A stretch of 64,000 nt of DNA from Synechococcus sp. CB0101. GTDB lineage: Bacteria; Cyanobacteriota; Cyanobacteriia; PCC-6307; Cyanobiaceae. A program made the translations under genes and the position numbers. The notes under the pieces are model-generated. The model saw nothing but the letters and a program-made list of their open reading frames with translations. It ran no database searches and had not been told where the DNA came from. Positions 24,341-32,620 of this stretch are shown piece after piece (position 1 is the stretch's first letter; each line of letters starts with the position of its first letter). The stretch covers positions 32 through 64,031 of the forward strand of contig NZ_CP039373.1 in assembly GCF_000179235.2 (NCBI RefSeq), read 5' to 3'.

Positions 24341-25318
24341 TCAGCTGCACACCAACTGCAGCTGATGGCCGTCGGGGTCGCGGATCTGCAGTGCTTGGCA
24401 AAAGCCCAGCGCTGTGGCCTGGTCGTTGCCCAGCTGGATCACGCCAGCGCTCACCAGGCTGCCGCCGAAGTGCTCCAGCCGGGAGGCGACGGCCTCGAGA
24501 TCGCTCACCTCCAAACGGATCTGCCAATGGGCAGTGTCGGCGGCATTTTGATCGGCAGGTAGGGAACGTCCGCCGCCAGGTTGGAGGTAGTTGAGGCACT
24601 CCACCCCAGCTCCTTCAAGGCAGCGGTGGCCTGTGATCCGCACCTCTGTGCCGTTGAGGCCATCGAGATGATCTTGTTCCACGCCGCTGTTCACACCATC
24701 GCCGCCGAGGCGTAGGCCCAGCAGCTCTTCATAGAAGTGGCAGCTCCGCGGGGTGTCGGCATTGGCGATGGCGCTGTGGTCGATCCCCAAACATGGGGAC
24801 CCTGCAGCCGGGGCGTGCCAGCGCGCCTCGCCTTTATCGGCTGGAAACTGCAGCAGCTCCAGGCAATGGCCTTCGGGATCGTGAAATTTGAAGGCCTGGA
24901 TTCCGCCTGCAGCCTTGTTCCAGCTGGGCAGGGTCTGCGGTGCGCTGGAGATGGTCTGGAGTTGCCCCTGCTCGATCAGCGTGCGGATCGGCGCGGCTGC
25001 GGCATCCATGTCAGCCACCACAATGCAGATGTGCTGAAACCAGAGATCGTTGCTGCGGGAGTCGGCGGGAATGGGGCGGCCTGGGCGTAGGCCAGGAGCG
25101 AGCTCCACAACCTCCAGCAACTCCAGCCGTTCGGCCCCGAGCTGGAGCCGTACGAGCTTGAGTTGGCTGCCGCTCAACCCCAGGAGGTCGGCATAGCTGC
25201 CGCCGTTGATTTCCAGGGTGGTGTTGCGCGCGCAGCCCAGGTGAGAGCAGTAAAAGTCGGCCACTGCCTCGGCGTTGTGGCAGGTGAAACCGATGCTGCG
25301 GATGTGAGGCGTTGCCAT
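24341..25318 (-). CDS. Two-domain VOC (glyoxalase/dioxygenase-fold) protein
   Basis: 325 residues with two VOC metalloenzyme domains. The first (residues 1-160) has metal-ligand candidates in GFTCHNAEAVADFY (His), ERLELLEV (Glu), FQHICIVV (His) and GHCLELLQF (Glu). The second (residues 175-325) repeats the plan with GIDHSAIANADT, GVECLNYLQ and HWQIRLEV. The fold covers glyoxalase I, extradiol dioxygenases and isomerases, and I cannot assign the reaction. It lies 9 bases after the GlcG-like gene, so it is in the same operon as SMP-30 and cupin, consistent with small-molecule turnover. Confidence 0.8.
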   Translation of the reverse strand: MATPHIRSIGFTCHNAEAVADFYCSHLGCARNTTLEINGGSYADLLGLSGSQLKLVRLQLGAERLELLEVVELAPGLRPGRPIPADSRSNDLWFQHICIVVADMDAAAAPIRTLIEQGQLQTISSAPQTLPSWNKAAGGIQAFKFHDPEGHCLELLQFPADKGEARWHAPAAGSPCLGIDHSAIANADTPRSCHFYEELLGLRLGGDGVNSGVEQDHLDGLNGTEVRITGHRCLEGAGVECLNYLQPGGGRSLPADQNAADTAHWQIRLEVSDLEAVASRLEHFGGSLVSAGVIQLGNDQATALGFCQALQIRDPDGHQLQLVCS

Positions 25319-25327
25319 GCTCGAGGG

Positions 25328-25756
25328 TTAGTGGGACGTGCTGGCTAAGGCGTTGGCACCGGCGGCGGCGATGGCCGCATCGAGCTCGGGTGTCATGCCC
25401 GACACGCCAACGGCTCCGATGCAGACACCGTTGTGCAGCAGCGGCAGGCCGCCGCCCATGGCCACGGCCGGCTCCTTGAACACGGCTGAGAGTTGCAGGA
25501 GTGCCGGCCGCGCGCCATTGATCGCTGCTTCCTGATCAGCGGTGGGTTTGCCATTCAGCGCTGCCATCCGGGCTTTGGCCAGGGCCACCGAAGCGCTGGA
25601 TGGGCTGGCCCCATCCAGGCGTAGCAGCAGCAGTGGATGGCCACCCCCATCGCAGATGGCCAGGCTCACCGTGGCCTGATGTTGAGCGGCGATCGCCTCC
25701 GCGGCGGCGGCGATGCGTTGGCAGTCGGCGAGCTCGAGTGCGGGGATCGTGCGCAT
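25328..25756 (-). CDS. GlcG/HbpS-like heme-binding family protein
   Basis: A 142-residue protein of the GlcG/HbpS (DUF336) family. The conserved pattern is visible in SLAICDGGGHPLLLLRLDGA, SVALAKARMAALNGKPT and a glycine-rich GGGLPLLHNGVCIGAVGVSG, covering the whole usual length. HbpS binds heme in Streptomyces, while GlcG accompanies glycolate use, so the substrate here is undecided. It is separated by 7 bases from Nif11 and 9 from VOC in a tightly packed operon. Confidence 0.87.
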   Translation of the reverse strand: MRTIPALELADCQRIAAAAEAIAAQHQATVSLAICDGGGHPLLLLRLDGASPSSASVALAKARMAALNGKPTADQEAAINGARPALLQLSAVFKEPAVAMGGGLPLLHNGVCIGAVGVSGMTPELDAAIAAAGANALASTSH

Positions 25757-25763
25757 CGGCCCT

Positions 25764-26021
25764 TCAGCTCCAGACGATTTTCATCAGCCAGAGGTGGCCC
25801 TCTAGCTCCACTCCAGCGGCTGCCGCCTCAAGATCGCTGTCGCTCAAGCGCAGGGTGGCTTCGGCTTGATGTTTCACCAGATCCACGCCGGTGAAGCTGA
25901 AACCCTGTTCGGCCCCGAGCGTGGCGATCGCGTTGAGATTGGGACAGCTGCTGAAGCGTTGCAGCAAGGCGGGGTCGCCTTTCACCTGTTTGAGAAACGC
26001 TTCGAGTTGGGGATTGGCCAT
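25764..26021 (-). CDS. Nif11-domain small protein
   Basis: An 85-residue Nif11-family protein. MANPQLEAFLKQVKGDPALL and IATLGAEQGFSFTGVDLVKH match the Nif11 helices, which form leaders of nitrile-hydratase-like/Nif11 RiPP precursors or free-standing proteins. The segment LSDSDLEAAAAG sits where RiPP leaders have LEAVAGG. The 15-residue tail (VELEGHLWLMKIVWS) has no Cys and one terminal Ser, so a lanthipeptide core is unlikely. No modifying enzyme (LanM) is nearby. ATG at 26021 is preferred to in-frame upstream codons. Confidence 0.78.
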   Translation of the reverse strand: MANPQLEAFLKQVKGDPALLQRFSSCPNLNAIATLGAEQGFSFTGVDLVKHQAEATLRLSDSDLEAAAAGVELEGHLWLMKIVWS

Positions 26022-26034
26022 GGGACGAGAGGAA

Positions 26035-26955
26035 TTAGCGCTGCCAGGTGGCACCGCGTGTGTTGGTGAACAGGGAATAGATCGCCGTGGAGGCGCACAG
26101 GAAAAGGCGGCTGCCGTAGCGATCGCCAAAGCAGAGGTTTGACACCCGCTTCGGCACGAGCACCTTGCCGATCAGCCCCCCATCGGGTGCGATCACATGC
26201 ACCCCATCAGCCGCGCCGCACCAGAGGTTGCCGTGCTCGTCGACGCGGAAGCCATCCGCCCAGCCTGGGCTGATCTTGTGGAACACCTCTCCGCCGCTGA
26301 GGCTCATCCCATCGCTGTTCACGTGGAAGCGCCGGATGTATTGCCGCGGCTCGCTGGCCCCTGGCGCGCCGGATTCGGCCACATAGAGCAGTTGCTCATC
26401 GGGTGAGAAGGCCAGGCCGTTGGGACCGTCGAAATCGCTGGCGATCGCCTGGGCTACACCGGTGGCTGGATCGAGCCGGTAGAGCGCTGGCGCTTGCTCG
26501 GAGGTTTGGCGTCCACCTTCGTAGTCGTTCATCAATCCGTAGAGCGGATCGCTGAACCAGATGGAGCCATCGCTCTTCACCACCACGTCGTTGGGGGCAT
26601 TGAGCCGTTGGCCGCGGGCCTGGCTCACCAGCGTGGTGATCTCACCGTTGTGTTCGTGGCGGGTGAGGCAGCGGCTGCGGTGATGGCACTGGATCAGCCG
26701 ACCTTCCAGGTCACGGGTCTGGCCATTGGCGAAGTCGGATGGCTCGAGAAAGGTGCTGATGCCATGTTGTTCACTCCAGCGCAGGGTGCGGTTGCTGGGG
26801 ATGTCGCTGAACAGCAGGCAGTGATGATCGCCGAACCACACCGGTCCTTCCAGCCAGCGGAAGCCCTCGGCCAGAACGTCGAGCTCGGCGTTGAACAACA
26901 CCAGCGCTTCAAAGCGCGGGTCGTAGCTCTCGGTGCAGCTGGAGGGAGCACTCAT
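26035..26955 (-). CDS. SMP-30/gluconolactonase-family hydrolase
   Basis: A 306-residue six-bladed beta-propeller of the SMP-30/gluconolactonase/LRE group, which opens sugar or other lactones with a bound divalent metal. Family signatures are LAEGFRWLEGPVWFGDHHCL with the metal-ligand Glu, RLNAPNDVVVKSDGSIWFSD with the conserved Asn-Asp, FDGPNGLAFSPDEQLLYVAE and WADGFRVDEHGNLWCG. The length is normal. It overlaps the upstream cupin gene by 4 bases. With the SDR dehydrogenase encoded divergently, it could complete oxidation of a sugar to an aldonic acid (inference). Confidence 0.88.
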   Translation of the reverse strand: MSAPSSCTESYDPRFEALVLFNAELDVLAEGFRWLEGPVWFGDHHCLLFSDIPSNRTLRWSEQHGISTFLEPSDFANGQTRDLEGRLIQCHHRSRCLTRHEHNGEITTLVSQARGQRLNAPNDVVVKSDGSIWFSDPLYGLMNDYEGGRQTSEQAPALYRLDPATGVAQAIASDFDGPNGLAFSPDEQLLYVAESGAPGASEPRQYIRRFHVNSDGMSLSGGEVFHKISPGWADGFRVDEHGNLWCGAADGVHVIAPDGGLIGKVLVPKRVSNLCFGDRYGSRLFLCASTAIYSLFTNTRGATWQR

Positions 26956-27413
26956 CGGAAGGTGCCGGGCGGTGCCTGGCGCCAGGCGTCGTCATGGCGC
27001 TGAATGATCAGCTGGACGCAGGGTTCATCCCCCACCTGGGCCGAGAGGTGCCCGCGATGGCCCTCGGGAGTTGCGATGCAACCTTGATCACCACCGAAGG
27101 AATACTCACCCGCGCGCATGGTCACGATCTGGCCGTCCATGCTCTGCACAGACCAGGCTCCGCGCAGCACGTAGATCCATTTCGGAACGTGGTTTTCATG
27201 CCAATCCGCCGTCCAGCCCACCGGTAGGTAGGTGACGAAGGCGTTGCCCTGATCAAACAGCGGCCGTGAAAACTGCGGGGAATCGCCCGGGCCCAGCTGT
27301 CCGAGCGTGAAGTCGCTGATCGTGCACTGCTGCTGGCGGCTGATGCCATCGGCACCCGTCCACAGATGCCAATAGGTTTCGGGCTGCGGGGCCAGGCTGA
27401 AGGGATCGCTCAT
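26952..27413 (-). CDS. Cupin-domain protein
   Basis: A 153-residue single-domain cupin: motif 1 lies around GWTADWHENHVPKWIYVLRG and motif 2 around MRAGEYSFGGDQGCIATPEG. The DWHEN histidine and the following Glu/His could hold a metal. Cupins of this size include isomerases, dioxygenases and lactonase-associated proteins, and no specific role can be assigned. It starts 11 bases after ridA stops and overlaps the SMP-30 start, so the three genes form one transcript. Confidence 0.8.
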   Translation of the reverse strand: MSDPFSLAPQPETYWHLWTGADGISRQQQCTISDFTLGQLGPGDSPQFSRPLFDQGNAFVTYLPVGWTADWHENHVPKWIYVLRGAWSVQSMDGQIVTMRAGEYSFGGDQGCIATPEGHRGHLSAQVGDEPCVQLIIQRHDDAWRQAPPGTFR

Positions 27414-27424
27414 GGTGCCGGCGT

Positions 27425-27829
27425 TCAGTCCTTGATGGCGATGGCGGAGATCTCCAGCTGGATGCCCAGCACGAGCGCGGCCACCTGCACCACGGCGCGG
27501 GAGGGGTAGGCCTGGGGATCGGGGAAATACTCCTGCCAAACGGCATCAAACGTGTCGAGCTTGTCGATGTCGGTGAGATACACCGTGGCGCTCACCACAT
27601 GCTCAAAGCCAAAGCCTGCCTCCTCGAGCACGGCCTGCATGTTGCGCATCACCTGCCGTGATTCCAGGGTGATGTCGCCATCGCCCACTTTGAGGTTGGT
27701 GGCGGGATCCACGGGTAATTGTCCGGTGATGAACAAGGTGTTGCCCATCTGGAAGCCCTGGCTGTAAGAGGCCACGGGCTTCGGGAAGCGGTCACTGTGA
27801 ATGGCCCTGCGGGTTACACCGGCAGACAT
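27425..27829 (-). CDS. ridA: RidA/YjgF-family deaminase
   Basis: A 134-residue Rid-family protein. YSQGFQMGNTLFITGQLPVD is the typical substrate-pocket strand, followed by the trimer interface and VVSATVYLTDIDKLDTFDAV. The catalytic Arg is in YPSRAVVQVAAL. RidA proteins hydrolyse reactive enamine/imine intermediates such as 2-aminoacrylate; some homologues act in amino-sugar or pyrimidine catabolism. An in-frame TTG two codons upstream is an alternative start. It is the first gene of the leftward cluster; the 165-base gap to the divergent SDR gene should hold both promoters. Confidence 0.9.
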   Translation of the reverse strand: MSAGVTRRAIHSDRFPKPVASYSQGFQMGNTLFITGQLPVDPATNLKVGDGDITLESRQVMRNMQAVLEEAGFGFEHVVSATVYLTDIDKLDTFDAVWQEYFPDPQAYPSRAVVQVAALVLGIQLEISAIAIKD

Positions 27830-27994
27830 CGACAACCAGCCAAGAATGGTCTCTTCAAGCTAGGTAGATCGCCCGGAATGTCACCGATCTGTCACGGGTG
27901 TGCCATCCCTCAACAGCGTGTTGCTGATAGCGGGCAGGAACAGATGCATCGCCCTAACGTCTGGCCATTCAGGCGCTTCCGGCCTCCATTCCCC

Positions 27995-28801
27995 ATGACT
28001 TCGTCCAATCCCTACGCCCTCGAGACGCTCTCCAACCTGCTGAAGGGCAAGGTGATCATCGTGACCGGTGGCAATAGCGGCATCGGTAAATCCATTGTGG
28101 AAGTGGTGGCGCGCCTGGGCGCCAAGGTTGTGATCGACTACCGCTCCCACCCTGAGGCCACCGAGGCGATCGAACAGGAAATCGGTGAGCTGGGCGGCAG
28201 CTGCTTTGGCGTGCAAGCCGATGTGTCGAACCTCGACGACCTCCAGCGGCTCGTGCAGGAAGCGGTGAATCGCTACGGCCGCCTCGACGTGATGGTGAAC
28301 AACGCCGGTATCGAGACCCGCACGTCGATCCTCGACACCACCCCTGAGGATTTCGACAAGGTGCTGAACGTGAACCTGCGCGGTGTGTTCTTCGCCACGC
28401 AGTACGCCGCCAAGCAGATGATTGCCCAGGGCAGCGGCGGCCGCATCATCAACATCTCCTCGGTGCACGAGGACTGGCCGATGCCCAACAACACCCCCTA
28501 TTGCGTGGCCAAAGGCGGTGTGCGCATGCTCACCCGCACGGCCGGTGTGGAGCTCGCCTCCAAAGGCGTGTCGATCGTGAACGTGGGCCCTGGTGCGGTG
28601 GCCACCCCGATCAACGACTCCACCATGAACAACCCTGAGCTGTTGGCCAAGCTGAATGCTGCGATCCCGATGGGTCGCATGGCCCAGCCGGATGAAATCG
28701 CCAAGGTGGTGGCCTTCCTGGCCAGCGATGCCGCCAGCTACATCACCGCCACCAGCATCTTTGCCGACGGCGGCATCATGCAGAGCAGCCCGGGCCTGTG
28801 A
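27995..28801 (+). CDS. SDR dehydrogenase (glucose 1-dehydrogenase-like)
   Basis: A 268-residue classical short-chain dehydrogenase. The cofactor motif is VTGGNSGIGKSI. NNAG appears in VMVNNAGIETRTS, the catalytic Ser in IINISSVHEDWPMPN and the Tyr/Lys pair in TPYCVAKGG. PGAVATPIND and the C-terminal SYITATSIFADGG complete the pattern of glucose 1-dehydrogenase-type SDRs, which oxidise glucose to gluconolactone with NAD(P). It is divergent from an operon with an SMP-30 lactonase and heads an operon with two membrane transport genes. The true substrate is not proven. Confidence 0.88.
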   Translation: MTSSNPYALETLSNLLKGKVIIVTGGNSGIGKSIVEVVARLGAKVVIDYRSHPEATEAIEQEIGELGGSCFGVQADVSNLDDLQRLVQEAVNRYGRLDVMVNNAGIETRTSILDTTPEDFDKVLNVNLRGVFFATQYAAKQMIAQGSGGRIINISSVHEDWPMPNNTPYCVAKGGVRMLTRTAGVELASKGVSIVNVGPGAVATPINDSTMNNPELLAKLNAAIPMGRMAQPDEIAKVVAFLASDAASYITATSIFADGGIMQSSPGL

Positions 28802-28808
28802 GGTTGAG

Positions 28809-29522
28809 TTGAGGATCACCCGTGAGCAGCTGCAGCGCATCCGTCGCCGCCATCTCGGCTATCGGATCACGCTCGTCTACGAGCTGGTGCTGCTGCTGCT
28901 GTTGCCCCTCGCTCAGCTGTTCCCACCACTGCTGTCGCTGCTGCTGATCGGTCAGGCGCTGGTGTTCATGGTGTTTGTGAGCCGCTTCAGCTCCCTGAAG
29001 GGCTCCAGGCCGGTGATGTATGCCCTGGGCTGCTTAGCCATTGCGCTCGAGGTGATCTGGCACCTCGCCCTGATCTGGACCCCTGATTTCGTTCGGGTGC
29101 TCACCATGCCCCATGTGGTGGTGTGGGTGATGTTTCTGTTGTTGGCGGTGGTGCGCAAAGTGCGCTCCTTGATCCGGGAGCCCTTCGTCACCATGTCGGT
29201 TGTGCTAGGTGCAGCATCCGGCTATCTCACGGTGGGGATTGCTGGCGGTGTGATGCTCACGGCGATGTGGGTGCTTCAGCCGGCGGCGTTTGTGGCATCC
29301 ACCCTGCCGGCTGTCGGCCTGAGTGGCGACGTGAGCGTGGCAGTGGCTCCAGCCTTGATGGCGGCCTCCTTCGGCTTGCTCACCACGGTGGGCACGGAGG
29401 TGCTCACGTCCAGCAACGTGGCTGTTCAGGTGCTGGCGAACGTGATCACCATTGCCGGTCAGCTCTACGTTGCGATCCTGATTGCGCTGATCCTCGGACG
29501 CGTGCAAAAACGGCTCACATGA
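28809..29522 (+). CDS. Ion-channel-like membrane protein with altered filter
   Basis: A 237-residue membrane protein, probably starting at TTG just after the SDR stop. It has four to six hydrophobic helices, an extended second half with a re-entrant-like AASFGLLTTVGTEVLTSS, and a final helix containing IAGQLYVAILIALILGRVQ. In two-pore bacterial K+ channels the corresponding region reads like TLTTVGYGD followed by a helix with IGQLYxAVLIA. Here the GYGD core is TEVL, so K+ selectivity is not expected. It is coupled to ClC by a 4-base overlap. Treat the channel label as tentative. Confidence 0.6.
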   Translation: MRITREQLQRIRRRHLGYRITLVYELVLLLLLPLAQLFPPLLSLLLIGQALVFMVFVSRFSSLKGSRPVMYALGCLAIALEVIWHLALIWTPDFVRVLTMPHVVVWVMFLLLAVVRKVRSLIREPFVTMSVVLGAASGYLTVGIAGGVMLTAMWVLQPAAFVASTLPAVGLSGDVSVAVAPALMAASFGLLTTVGTEVLTSSNVAVQVLANVITIAGQLYVAILIALILGRVQKRLT

Positions 29523-30820
29523 TTTCGATACGCCATCTGCTCCAGCGGCTTGGGCAACTGGGGCTCTTGGGTTTGATGGTGGGCCTGGTGTGCTGGCCGT
29601 TCAACCTGCTGGATCGCTGGGGCGATCAGTTGCTGGGTCTGTTGCCGGCCTTTAGCGGGCAACCCTGGCAACCACTCAGCCTGAGCCTGGCCTGCACCCC
29701 GTTGCTGGTGGTGCCGCTGCTCTTGTGGCTGCAGAGTTCGCTGTTTCAGCGTGGGCGCGGCTCGGGCATTCCCCAGGCGATGACGAGCATCGAACATCCC
29801 GAGAAGGCTGCTGGGTTGTTGGGGCTCGTGCCCAGCCTGCAACGGCTGTTGTTGTGGGGATTGGCCACCATCAGCCTGTTGCCATTGGGCCGCGAGGGCC
29901 CGGTGGTGCAGGTGGGTGCCTCGGCCGCCCTCTGGTTTCGGCGTTTGTTTCCCCGTTGGCTGGGTGACATCAGCCACGCCGATCTGCTGGCTGTGGCCGG
30001 TGGTGCCGGCCTGGCCGGTGGCTTCAACACCCCTTTGCTCGGTGTGGTGTTTGTGGCCGAGGAGTTCATGGGCACCTTCTCCACGGCGCTGATCTGGCCG
30101 GCCTTGGTGGTGGGAGCTCTGGCCGCTGTGTTCAGCAGCCTGGTGGGCGAACCCGAATTCGCCCTCGGGATGGTGGGTGTGGCGCCGGCTGAGCTCGATC
30201 AGCTCGTTTGGGCATTACCTCTGGGGGCCCTGGCTGGTGGTTTGGGTGCCGTGTTCGCGCGTCTTCTGCTGCGCACCACCCGTCGTTGGCGTCAGCTTTC
30301 GATCCAACGACCCTTGCATCTGGGGCTCGCGGTAGGAGGGCTGATCACGGCTTTTCTGTTGATCAGCGGTGGCGCAGCTGGCTGCGATGGCGAGCTGCTG
30401 ATGACAGCCATGATCAATGGTTCCAGCCCAACAACGGCCCTCCTGCCTGGTGTGTTCGGCGACCTATTGACTCTGGTGCTGCGGGTGGTGGCTCCGGTGC
30501 TGGCGCTTGGCACGGGGATTCCCGGAGGCCTGATCGATCCCTCCTTTGCCTTTGGTGCCGTGCTCGGCCATGGCCTGGGTGATCTGGCCTCAGCCCCCCA
30601 GCTCGGTCTCACGCTCGGCATGGTTGCCGGCCTAGCCGGCGCGACCCAGCTGCCGGTGTTGGCCGTGCTGTTCGGTGTGCGGATGGCCGGAGATCAGCAG
30701 CTGTTGCCGGGGTTGCTGTTGGCCGCCGTGGTGGCGGCCTATGTGAGCCGTTGCCTGGTGGAGAAGCCCGTGTATCACGCCCTGAAAGACATCGCCGACG
30801 AGCCTCTGCCAGCTTCATGA
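29519..30820 (+). CDS. ClC-family chloride/proton antiporter-like protein
   Basis: A 433-residue CLC transporter with about 12 to 14 helices. The anion-selectivity motifs are present: GSGIPQ (residues 81-86), GREGPVVQVG (124-133, with the gating Glu126) and GTGIPGGLIDPSF. The internal proton-pathway Glu of exchangers is matched by VVFVAEEFMG. Both glutamates suggest an H+/anion antiporter rather than a channel. It is translationally coupled to the channel-like gene, and its last 6 bases overlap the convergent NDH-2 gene. Confidence 0.9.
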   Translation: MISIRHLLQRLGQLGLLGLMVGLVCWPFNLLDRWGDQLLGLLPAFSGQPWQPLSLSLACTPLLVVPLLLWLQSSLFQRGRGSGIPQAMTSIEHPEKAAGLLGLVPSLQRLLLWGLATISLLPLGREGPVVQVGASAALWFRRLFPRWLGDISHADLLAVAGGAGLAGGFNTPLLGVVFVAEEFMGTFSTALIWPALVVGALAAVFSSLVGEPEFALGMVGVAPAELDQLVWALPLGALAGGLGAVFARLLLRTTRRWRQLSIQRPLHLGLAVGGLITAFLLISGGAAGCDGELLMTAMINGSSPTTALLPGVFGDLLTLVLRVVAPVLALGTGIPGGLIDPSFAFGAVLGHGLGDLASAPQLGLTLGMVAGLAGATQLPVLAVLFGVRMAGDQQLLPGLLLAAVVAAYVSRCLVEKPVYHALKDIADEPLPAS

Positions 30821-32161
30821 AGGCGCTTCGGTGATCACCAGAGCCGAGCGCTCGCGGGTGAAAATCAGCCAGAGCCACTTGGTGAGCAGGGTCACCCTGT
30901 TTTCACGATCGGGCATGAAGGCAAGGTGCGCCAGACCCCACAGCAGCCATCCAAAGACTCCGCTCACTTTCAAGCCGCGCAAGTCGGCCACGGCAAACAG
31001 CGACCCCACAATCGCCATGGTGCCGAAATCGGTGAAGGCAAACGCTGAATGGCGTTGGTTCTGCAGCTGAGCCAGGATGTCTTTGGCAACCCATACCCCC
31101 ATCTGAACAGCGGGGCCGGCCATGCCGGGCAGCGGTTTGCCGTCTTTGGTGTGGCTGTAGCTGCACAGATCGCCGACGACGCGAATCTCAGGGTGTCCAG
31201 GGATCGAAAAGTCGGGTTGAACAGGGATCCGGCCGCCGCGATCGGTGCTGCAGCCGGTGCGATCGGAGAGCAATTTGCCCAGGGGAGATGCAGCTACCCC
31301 AGCTGTCCAGCAAATCGTGCTGGCCTCGAGGGTGACCTCCCCCTGGGCTGTGGTGACCACCAACTTGCCTTCTTCGATCGCTTTCACCCGACCGCCGAGC
31401 AGCAACTCCACGCCGCAGCGGGCGAGGTGATCGCCGGCTGCTTTTGAGAGCTGAGGGTCCATGGCCCGGAGCACCCGATCACCCGGGTCCACCAGGGTGA
31501 CCTTGCAGTGGCCTGGATCGATCTGTTTGAAATCGCGCTCCAGGGTGTGACGCATCAAATCATTGAGCGAGGCCGCCAGTTCGCAGCCGGTAGGGCCACC
31601 ACCCACCACCACCACCGATTGCAACAGGCGGCGCTTGTCGAGATCGGGGGTCTGCTCAGCCTCCTCGAGGGCGCCCAGCACGCGCTTGCGAATGCCGTAC
31701 GCATCTTCGAGCGATTTCATCGGCGTGGCGTATTGCGCCCATTCGTCATGGCCGAAGAAGCTGCTGGTGGCGCCGGTGGCCACAATCAGACGGTCGTACC
31801 GAAGCCGGCGGTCGTTAAACACCACCTCCTTGGCGTTGGCATCGATGTCGACCACCTCCCCCATCAGGATCTGGATGTTGGGGGCCTTGCCGATCATGAT
31901 CCGCAGGGGAGAGGCCACATCGGTCTGTGAGACCAACCCTGAAGCCACCTGGTACAGCATCGGCTGGAACAGGTTGAAGTTCCGCTTGTCGATCAGGGTG
32001 ACCCGAACGGTCTTGCCCGCGAAGGTCTGAGCTGCCTTCAAGCCCGCGAATCCGGCGCCCACGATCACCACGTGGGGGGCTTCCCGGAGCAGTTCAGACG
32101 GTGGTGTGAGTTCGAGGAAGAACCGCTCCGGAGCCATCAGTGCATACAGCGCTGGCTGCAC
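30815..32161 (-). CDS. Type II NAD(P)H dehydrogenase (NDH-2)
   Basis: A 448-residue single-subunit flavoprotein that passes electrons from NAD(P)H to quinone without pumping protons. FAD motif: VVIVGAGFAGLKAAQTFAG. Second Rossmann motif: SVVVVGGGPTGCELAASLND. Quinone-side signature: PAVQMGVWVAKDI. FAD-binding Asp in IRVVGDLCSYSHTKDGKPLP. The C-terminal hydrophobic region (FGWLLWGLAHLAFMPDRENR) is typical of the membrane anchor. Cyanobacterial Ndb proteins are thought to sense or set quinone-pool redox state. MAPERFF at residue 9 is an alternative start. Confidence 0.92.
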   Translation of the reverse strand: MQPALYALMAPERFFLELTPPSELLREAPHVVIVGAGFAGLKAAQTFAGKTVRVTLIDKRNFNLFQPMLYQVASGLVSQTDVASPLRIMIGKAPNIQILMGEVVDIDANAKEVVFNDRRLRYDRLIVATGATSSFFGHDEWAQYATPMKSLEDAYGIRKRVLGALEEAEQTPDLDKRRLLQSVVVVGGGPTGCELAASLNDLMRHTLERDFKQIDPGHCKVTLVDPGDRVLRAMDPQLSKAAGDHLARCGVELLLGGRVKAIEEGKLVVTTAQGEVTLEASTICWTAGVAASPLGKLLSDRTGCSTDRGGRIPVQPDFSIPGHPEIRVVGDLCSYSHTKDGKPLPGMAGPAVQMGVWVAKDILAQLQNQRHSAFAFTDFGTMAIVGSLFAVADLRGLKVSGVFGWLLWGLAHLAFMPDRENRVTLLTKWLWLIFTRERSALVITEAPS

Positions 32162-32182
32162 GCTAACGAGAGTTGCCCTGAA

Positions 32183-32560
32183 TTACAGACCGATCTTCAC
32201 GTTCACCGGTGCCTTGGGCTTCACGTCAACTTCCATGGGTTGATCTTCGCTCATCTTGATTTCAATCGGTTTTGGATTACTCACATCAACCTTGACGGGG
32301 GTTGTGTTCTTCACGCTGAGGTTGATCGGTGCCTGTTCGGTCACACGCACCCGCACACTGCTTGCCGGTTCGATCTTCACACCATCCGGCATGCTTAAAA
32401 CGCCTTGAACCTGACCGGCCAAGTTGAGCGGTTCGGCAAAGCTCAGCACCAGACGCAGCTGAATCGGGTGCTGGCTGGTCCGCATCAGCAGCCCGATCAG
32501 CATGGTGCCCAGTGCGAGCACGGTGATCGGCCAGCGCAGTTTCAGCCAGTAAGGATCCAT
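32183..32560 (-). CDS. Membrane-anchored protein with short beta repeats
   Basis: 125 residues. One N-terminal membrane helix (LRWPITVLALGTMLIGLLM) places the rest outside or in the periplasm. From about residue 60 to the end the sequence repeats a roughly 10-residue unit: APINLSVKNT, TPVKVDVSNP, KPIEIKMSED, QPMEVDVKPK, APVNVKIGL. Each unit is a beta-strand with alternating hydrophobic residues after a Pro. I do not know the family; a beta-solenoid or oligomeric stalk is possible. It lies 22 bases downstream of the NDH-2 start on the same strand, so it is upstream of NDH-2 in the transcript. Confidence 0.65.
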   Translation of the reverse strand: MDPYWLKLRWPITVLALGTMLIGLLMRTSQHPIQLRLVLSFAEPLNLAGQVQGVLSMPDGVKIEPASSVRVRVTEQAPINLSVKNTTPVKVDVSNPKPIEIKMSEDQPMEVDVKPKAPVNVKIGL

Positions 32561-32620
32561 GAGAACTATCAACCAGCCGCCATTCAAGCGATCGATGGCG
32601 GCGTCTGCAGGAGCTCAGCC

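Noticed and set aside
25764-26021. Calling the Nif11 protein a lanthipeptide (prochlorosin) precursor
   Set aside because: The tail has no Cys and only one Ser, the GG site is degenerate and no LanM or peptidase-exporter is in the window.
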